11,128 nucleotides of DNA, from assembly GCA_014729315.1 (NCBI GenBank), contig WJKD01000341.1, positions 1-11,128 of the forward strand. The letters run 5' to 3'. The translations under genes were made by a program, and so were the position numbers. Below, one piece after another: positions 6,877 to 11,128 of this stretch (positions are counted from its first letter, which is position 1; each line of letters opens with the position of its first letter). Under the pieces are notes generated by a model, which did not search any database, was not told the DNA's origin, and saw only the letters and a program-made list of their open reading frames with translations. Source of the stretch: Promethearchaeota archaeon (GTDB lineage: Archaea; Asgardarchaeota; Lokiarchaeia; Sigynarchaeales; SOKP01).

Positions 6877-7880
6877 TGATCATAATACTCTTTAGAAAAC
6901 TTTTTAGCGTATCTGTACGCTTCTAAAATGGATTCTAAACACATCCCGCTGAATAAACTATTGGAAGAGGAAAATAGATATCCTCCCCCTGGAGCTCCTT
7001 GAGTAATACAGCGTTCCACATCTTTTCTTACCAAATCTAAATCGGACTGGGTTAAAATTGTAGATACATCCAGATTCCCGGCTAGGACGATTTTTTCACC
7101 ATACAATTCTTTAATTTCACCCATATTTATGTGTGCATTTGGTTCAAGAGAATGAATTCCTGCAAACCCTGCATCTATTATCATAGGAATAAGCGATCTT
7201 ATATCTCCGTCAGAGTGCCAAATTAAAGGAACTTTACAAACTTTAACGATTTCTTTATAATGTGGAATTACTAATTCTTTAAACAATTTCGGACTCATCA
7301 TAGGCCCTGTACCGAATGCTACATCGTCCCCTACCATTACAAAATCTGCCCCAGTAGCACACGCCCTTTCTATCATTGCTATTGTCCATTCCGTGCTTCT
7401 CTCCATTAAAGCATTCACAAATTCTTTATCTCGGTGAACAGCGACGAAAAAATCTTTTAATCCCATACTCATATAAGACAATCCTAAGCACGCATCGTGA
7501 AACGCGTAATAAATTGCGTGAGTTTCTCCGTATTTCTTTTTTGAAAATCTTATTTGCTCCTTCGAAAACCACGCATCAGCATATTCTGTGTCGGGGGTAT
7601 ACTCCTCTAGTATTTCTTTTTTTTTTACTTTTCCGTCGATATAAATACCATTTTTGAAAATACGCCCCCACTCATCTGTTCCTGTTCTCCAAGCGTTTGT
7701 ACTTTTAGGATGCCCTACGGCCACAGGGAAGCAATCAAGTCCTAACTTTTCTCGTGCTTTATAAGGATCTCCATCTGCGATTGCAGTCGTGATCACTGTT
7801 TCAATCCAAGCTTCAAAAAGGGGTACTTGATCGGGTTCTTGGAAACTAAAACTTGTTAATACGCGTTCTCTTGAGTTCAT
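6864..7880 (-). CDS. Uroporphyrinogen decarboxylase-like (UroD/MtaA/CmuA superfamily) protein
   Basis: A 338-aa cytoplasmic TIM-barrel protein. It starts MNSRERVLTSFSFQEPDQVPLFE, the usual opening of UroD-superfamily methyltransferase-like members. Family landmarks are VGDDVAFGTGPMMSP (183-197), PLIWHSDGD (218-226), GIHSLEPNAHINMGEIKE (241-258), LAGNLDVSTIL (266-276) and a C-terminal SSSNSLFSGM (304-313). It lacks the N-terminal Arg-rich signature of HemE, so heme synthesis is unlikely. In MtaA/CmuA-type methyltransferases the barrel carries an HxC zinc motif. Here that site reads H222-S-D224, so the cysteine is replaced. No corrinoid protein gene is adjacent in view, and substrate and methyl acceptor are undetermined. 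It is read divergently from the SDR gene. Confidence 0.82.
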   Translation of the reverse strand: MNSRERVLTSFSFQEPDQVPLFEAWIETVITTAIADGDPYKAREKLGLDCFPVAVGHPKSTNAWRTGTDEWGRIFKNGIYIDGKVKKKEILEEYTPDTEYADAWFSKEQIRFSKKKYGETHAIYYAFHDACLGLSYMSMGLKDFFVAVHRDKEFVNALMERSTEWTIAMIERACATGADFVMVGDDVAFGTGPMMSPKLFKELVIPHYKEIVKVCKVPLIWHSDGDIRSLIPMIIDAGFAGIHSLEPNAHINMGEIKELYGEKIVLAGNLDVSTILTQSDLDLVRKDVERCITQGAPGGGYLFSSSNSLFSGMCLESILEAYRYAKKFSKEYYDQIKK

Positions 7881-8063
7881 ATCACTATATCGATAAATCT
7901 AATTGAACTTTTTTAATCAAAGACTTTATATTTTCATAATATACTCCAGAATATCAATCATATCATTTTTTTTTAAAGGTTAAAAATTTTTTCTTAGTTT
8001 ATTACTTATAGATCCGTTAATTCTATTGTTTAGTATATATAAAAGAAAATGAGTTAAATAATA
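7881..8063. promoter_or_regulatory. Divergent intergenic region between the UroD-like and SDR genes
   Basis: A 183-bp AT-rich spacer containing the start-proximal promoters of both genes. The rightward TATA element is clear. The leftward candidate is the minus-strand GATTAAAAAAG at about 7909-7919, roughly 30 nt before the ATG at 7880. A run of eight or more T at 7967-7975 has no assigned role. No gene or RNA was recognised. Confidence 0.35.
8034..8045 (+). promoter_or_regulatory. TATA box of the SDR gene, leaderless geometry
   Basis: TATATATAAAAG is a near-ideal archaeal TATA box. Its centre is about 24 nt before the ATG at 8064, so transcription should begin at or within a few bases of the start codon. 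There is no Shine-Dalgarno sequence between them. This would be the main promoter of the SDR and FAD/Fe-S cluster if those genes are co-transcribed. Confidence 0.6.
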
Positions 8064-9056
8064 ATGACGAAAATCTTGATTACCGGAGCAACCGGTTTTA
8101 TTGGAATTCCTCTAACTAAGAAATTATATCAATTAGGATATGATTTAAAGATTTTAATAAGGGAAACGAGCGATATATCTCCTTTTGAAGGTCTTGATAA
8201 TATAGAATATACTGTTGGAGATATCACAGATATGGAAAGTCTCGATAAAGCTACTGAGAATGTTGATGTTATTTTCCATTTAGCAGCATACACTGGGATT
8301 TGGGCAAAAGATAAATCAATATATAACGATATCAATGTAAAAGGAACCGAAAATATCGCAAAATTAGCTTTAAAAAAGAATATACGTCTTTTGTACGTAA
8401 GTTCATTTACTGCGTTAGGCCCAACACCAGAAGAACCCGTCGACGAAACATACGAAAAAACTGATGAATTCTACTTAGAATATGAGCGCACCAAATACGA
8501 GGGTAAAAAAGTAGTTCAAGAATATTTTAAGAAGGGTTTAAACGGGAACATATTTTATCCTGGAATCGTGTACGGACCTGGAGATTTTAATATTTTTGGT
8601 GAAATGCTTTATGATATCGTGCGGGGAAAGTTTATGGGATGTCCAGGAGATGGGGAGTCAATAGCATGTTTTTCCTATGTTCACGATGTTGTTGATGCAA
8701 TGATAAATACTCTTGAAAGAGAAGATATAAATCGTGAAGACTTTATTCTTGGTGGTGAAAATATACTATTTATTGATTATTTAAATATGATAGCTAATAT
8801 TGCCGATTGCAAGGAACCGCGCCACTTTCCTGTTTCAATGGCTAAATTTTATGCGAGGTTATGTGAATTCAAATCGAAAATCACGGGTAAAAAGCCATAC
8901 ATAACTAAAGATACCCTTAATAGTTTTGAACTTAATCGATCATACTCTTCGGAAAAAGCGAAAAGGATGATAGATTATAGAATAACGCCCTTAGAAGAGG
9001 GTCTACAAAAAACTATTAAATGGTATCAAGATTATCTTAAATCTGAACAAAAATAA
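8064..9056 (+). CDS. Extended SDR NAD(P)-dependent epimerase/dehydratase/reductase
   Basis: A 330-aa cytoplasmic protein with a complete extended short-chain dehydrogenase/reductase layout. It has the Rossmann dinucleotide motif GATGFIG (8-14), VGDITD (51-56, the adenine-side Asp), FHLAAYTG (71-78), the active-site strand YVSSFTALG (111-119), the catalytic YERTK (Y140, K144), and YPGIVYGPGD (165-174) in the substrate loop. The pattern is closest to the dihydroflavonol-4-reductase-like and NAD-dependent epimerase branch. Such enzymes act on nucleotide sugars, sterol or isoprenoid ketones, or other hydroxy/keto substrates, and the sequence does not decide between them. The next gene starts 47 bp downstream on the same strand, so shared transcription is likely but not shown. 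A weak TTATAAAATG at 9088-9097 lies too close to the next ATG to be a convincing separate promoter. Confidence 0.88.
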   Translation: MTKILITGATGFIGIPLTKKLYQLGYDLKILIRETSDISPFEGLDNIEYTVGDITDMESLDKATENVDVIFHLAAYTGIWAKDKSIYNDINVKGTENIAKLALKKNIRLLYVSSFTALGPTPEEPVDETYEKTDEFYLEYERTKYEGKKVVQEYFKKGLNGNIFYPGIVYGPGDFNIFGEMLYDIVRGKFMGCPGDGESIACFSYVHDVVDAMINTLEREDINREDFILGGENILFIDYLNMIANIADCKEPRHFPVSMAKFYARLCEFKSKITGKKPYITKDTLNSFELNRSYSSEKAKRMIDYRITPLEEGLQKTIKWYQDYLKSEQK

Positions 9057-9103
9057 ACTTAGCAATTTAGAATTCATATACAAAAATTATAAAATGATTA
9101 AAA

Positions 9104-10528
9104 ATGACAATTTTAGATGTAATTGGCGATCTTGAAAAAGAATTGGCAAAAATCGTAGGAAAGACAAATGTCTCTTCAGAAGAATTTATAAGAGTCTCCT
9201 ATTCCGAAGATGCTTCTCCATTCGAAGGAAATCTCCCTAAAATAGTAGTTCGACCTCAAACGAATAAACAAGTATCAAAAATATTAAAATTGGCACATCA
9301 AGAAAGAATTTCAATTATCCCCGTAGGAGGGAGAAGCTCGATCAATGGTTCGCCTATCCCGAGAATAGATAATAGTATTATGATAGATCTTTCGGGTATG
9401 AATGAGGTTATCGAAATTGACGAAAATAATATGACAGTTACCGTTCAAGCAGGAATCACATGGTCAGGATTAATACACGAATTAAAAAAGAAAGGATATA
9501 AATTGGGTTTTAGAGGACCATATGGAGGAAATGCGGGAACGGTCGGTGGTTCTATAAGCGCTAACAGCATTGGTTGTGGTGCCTCTTCCCATGGAAGTGC
9601 TTGCGACGATGTACTTGGACTAGAACTTGTCCTTAGTACTGGAGAGATAATTCAAACAGGTTCCAATTGGAAAGATAATTCATCAGAAACAATAGGCAGT
9701 TTTGCTCGATATTGTACTTTTAACGATATGACGGGGCTCTTTCTTGGAGATCATGGTTGTTTAGCTGTTAAAACCTCTGCCACTTTAAAGATCTTCCCTC
9801 TCCCGAAGGGTGAGGCGTATGCTGATTTTGGCTTTTCTAATTTAGAAAAAGCCGTAAATGCATTTCACGAAATCCAGAAGAATCATTTAGTAGAAGAAGC
9901 GGTTATGCTCGGTGATTCTAATTCAATCGATTTGTTAGCGTCGACTTATCGCTCTACATTTGAAAACATAAACTGTATTTTAGCAGTCATCATTGAAGAA
10001 GCAAGTGACGAAATTGCCCAATTGAAAAAAGATTTAGTAGAAAAAATAATTAGGAAACACGGCGGCAAGTCAATTGGAATGTTTTTATCAAAAGCTCATT
10101 GGTTGAATATGTTCAACCTGGTCCAATCTCTTTTTGAAGAAGGTTTTTGGTATAACACGTGTCATTTACGACCGATTAAAACCTTGCCGCAATTAATTGA
10201 AAAGTTCCATGAACTTACTAATAAATACAATCTTAAAGAAAACGGAATAAATTGGATAATCTCTGCTTTGGGTGTAAATCATTGTCTTACTTCTGGATGG
10301 ATAACACTATATTTAAAAGATAAATCTAAGGAGCAAATTATGCATAAAGTATGGGATGAATTGAGGGAAATCGAAATAGATCAAGAAGGGGTTCCCTATT
10401 GGACTGGAAAATTATGGGAACCGTATGTTTTAGATAGAGTGGATAAAAATTTTTATAATCTATTAAAACATTTGAAAAATTCATTAGATCCAAATAATAT
10501 AATCCATCCATATATGTTTGAACTTTAA
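9104..10528 (+). CDS. GlcD/Dld-type FAD-binding oxidase (2-hydroxyacid dehydrogenase FAD subunit)
   Basis: A 474-aa protein of the VAO/PCMH flavoprotein family, the normal length for GlcD-like subunits. The FAD-binding half contains VVRPQTNKQVSKILKLA (48-64), the pyrophosphate loop PVGGRSSING (73-82), VTVQAGITWSGL (112-123) and GGNAGTVGGSISANSIGCG (141-159), then GSACDDVLGLELVLSTGE (164-181). The C-terminal half is the alpha/beta cap that ends with the family's LDPNNIIHP (461-469). There is no signal peptide or membrane segment. Related enzymes oxidise glycolate, D-lactate or other 2-hydroxyacids or alcohols. The substrate here is unknown. Its stop is followed within 12 nt by the start of a GlpC/HdrD-like Fe-S protein, the classic partner, so the two likely form a complex. 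Confidence 0.88.
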   Translation: MTILDVIGDLEKELAKIVGKTNVSSEEFIRVSYSEDASPFEGNLPKIVVRPQTNKQVSKILKLAHQERISIIPVGGRSSINGSPIPRIDNSIMIDLSGMNEVIEIDENNMTVTVQAGITWSGLIHELKKKGYKLGFRGPYGGNAGTVGGSISANSIGCGASSHGSACDDVLGLELVLSTGEIIQTGSNWKDNSSETIGSFARYCTFNDMTGLFLGDHGCLAVKTSATLKIFPLPKGEAYADFGFSNLEKAVNAFHEIQKNHLVEEAVMLGDSNSIDLLASTYRSTFENINCILAVIIEEASDEIAQLKKDLVEKIIRKHGGKSIGMFLSKAHWLNMFNLVQSLFEEGFWYNTCHLRPIKTLPQLIEKFHELTNKYNLKENGINWIISALGVNHCLTSGWITLYLKDKSKEQIMHKVWDELREIEIDQEGVPYWTGKLWEPYVLDRVDKNFYNLLKHLKNSLDPNNIIHPYMFEL

Positions 10529-10529
10529 T

Positions 10530-10535
10530 AGGTGA
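10530..10535 (+). promoter_or_regulatory. Strong Shine-Dalgarno AGGTGA of the Fe-S subunit gene
   Basis: AGGTGA lies between the stop of the FAD subunit gene (10526-10528) and the ATG at 10541, with 5 nt of spacing. It is the best ribosome-binding site in the window and fixes the start of the downstream gene as an internal operon cistron. Confidence 0.7.
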
Positions 10536-10540
10536 AAATT

Positions 10541-11128
10541 ATGGCACACTTTTCTGAATTAAAAAATCATGAAGATATTATACAAATTTGCGCAAAATGC
10601 GGTGATTGTGGCACTACTGGAAACCAAATTTCAACTGCTAAAAGACATGTGAGCGAACCTTGTCCTGTAAAAAATGTTTTAGGTTTTGAGGCTTACGACG
10701 CAAGGGGGAGAATTCTAATTTTAAAAAAAATCCTCGAGAATAATTTTGAAATAACGGAAAGCGTCTTAAAATGGGCTTATACATGTACTGAATGCGCAAG
10801 TTGTAAGGAGACTTGCTTAGCGATTGAGGGAGGAATTGATACCCCTTTATTAATGAATGCATTACGCCAAGATTTAGTTAAAAATCATTACGAACTGAAT
10901 AAGCATAGAGAAATATTAAATAGCATATTGGAAAATCAAAATCCATATGGAGAACCCCAAGAAGCAAGACTTGATTTTCTTAATGGAGAGTTAAAAAAAT
11001 TCGATGGAGATTTTCTTTTATATTTGGGGTGTACTTCGTCATATCGACAGCAAAATATTGCTCTTGCGACTATCGAATTATTTAAAAATCTTGGTATAAA
11101 ATTCCAAATATTAGAAGATGAGCCATGT
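10541..11128 (+). CDS. GlpC/HdrD-like Fe-S oxidoreductase, N-terminal part (cut at right edge)
   Basis: The frame is open from ATG 10541 through 196 codons to the window edge. Residues 17-41 hold a first cluster motif, C17-x2-C20-x2-C23 with the fourth Cys-Pro at C41. The second is C82-x2-C85-x2-C88-x3-C92. Between them AYDARGRILILKKILE (51-66) matches the SPRGR-type helix of glycolate/lactate oxidase Fe-S subunits. From about residue 157, FLLYLGCTSSYR begins the CCG domain, and the last residues in view, EDEPC, are probably the start of its next Cys-Cys-Gly motif. CCG domains bind an unusual [4Fe-4S] cluster in HdrB/HdrD and related enzymes. The expected role is accepting electrons from the adjacent FAD subunit. 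The first motif has a wide gap before its last Cys. The protein is soluble as far as visible. Confidence 0.85.
   Translation, partial: MAHFSELKNHEDIIQICAKCGDCGTTGNQISTAKRHVSEPCPVKNVLGFEAYDARGRILILKKILENNFEITESVLKWAYTCTECASCKETCLAIEGGIDTPLLMNALRQDLVKNHYELNKHREILNSILENQNPYGEPQEARLDFLNGELKKFDGDFLLYLGCTSSYRQQNIALATIELFKNLGIKFQILEDEPC

Noticed and set aside
7376..7657. A 93-codon plus-strand reading frame inside the UroD-like gene
   Set aside because: The opposite strand encodes clear UroD-superfamily motifs across this stretch, and this frame shows no domain or ribosome-binding site.
6864..7880. Assignment as HemE, uroporphyrinogen decarboxylase of heme synthesis
   Set aside because: The N-terminal Arg-rich substrate motif of HemE is absent, and the opening and C-terminal motifs match the methyltransferase-like branch.
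10638..10862. A 74-codon minus-strand reading frame
   Set aside because: It is antisense to the Fe-S motifs of the HdrD/GlpC-like gene, whose frame is confirmed by conserved cysteines and a strong Shine-Dalgarno site.
1..11128. tRNA, rRNA, CRISPR array, insertion sequence or transposase
   Set aside because: I saw no cloverleaf with a T-loop consensus, no regular repeat-spacer pattern, no terminal inverted repeats and no transposase motifs. Gene composition looks uniform throughout.

Overview
The window looks like chromosomal DNA of an Asgard archaeon, most plausibly Lokiarchaeia-like. This is an inference. The evidence is AT-rich sequence with compact intronless genes and archaeal TATA-type promoters, some placed as if the transcripts were leaderless. 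Other evidence is a membrane-anchored parallel beta-helix surface protein, a stand-alone longin/roadblock-like protein, and above all a longin-like domain fused to a Ras/Arf-type GTPase with a long C-terminal extension. No rRNA, tRNA, mobile element or CRISPR array was seen.

Layout. Positions 1-509 (-) hold the N-terminal part of a secreted or anchored beta-helix protein that runs off the left edge. Upstream of it on the same strand, 588-992 encodes a 134-aa longin-like protein, followed by a perfect 10-bp hairpin at 553-585. A 252-bp divergent promoter region then leads to a GPH/MelB-type sugar symporter (1245-2639, +), the longin-GTPase (2847-4355, +), an EFR1-type flavodoxin-ferredoxin fusion (4474-5295, +) and an M32 metallocarboxypeptidase (5343-6833, +). 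The carboxypeptidase converges on a UroD/MtaA-like protein (6864-7880, -). From a second divergent region (7881-8063) a rightward cluster starts: an extended SDR epimerase/reductase (8064-9056), a GlcD-type FAD-binding oxidase (9104-10528), and a GlpC/HdrD-like Fe-S oxidoreductase (10541 to the right edge). A strong Shine-Dalgarno sequence links the last two.

How the genes fit together. The right-hand cluster reads as a hydroxyacid dehydrogenase module: the FAD subunit oxidises a 2-hydroxyacid-like substrate and the Fe-S/CCG subunit takes the electrons. The EFR1 protein is a further soluble flavin/Fe-S electron carrier. The symporter, carboxypeptidase and UroD-like protein suggest heterotrophic or fermentative use of sugars, peptides and possibly methylated compounds, but no single pathway is closed within the window.

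The most unusual item is the longin-GTPase. It keeps the P-loop and the NKxD base-recognition motif, but the DxxG/Gln switch-II motif and a recognisable switch-I threonine appear to be lost. It also carries a TPR-like hairpin, a basic linker and a C-terminal helical segment. A second longin-like protein is encoded about 2 kb away on the opposite strand.
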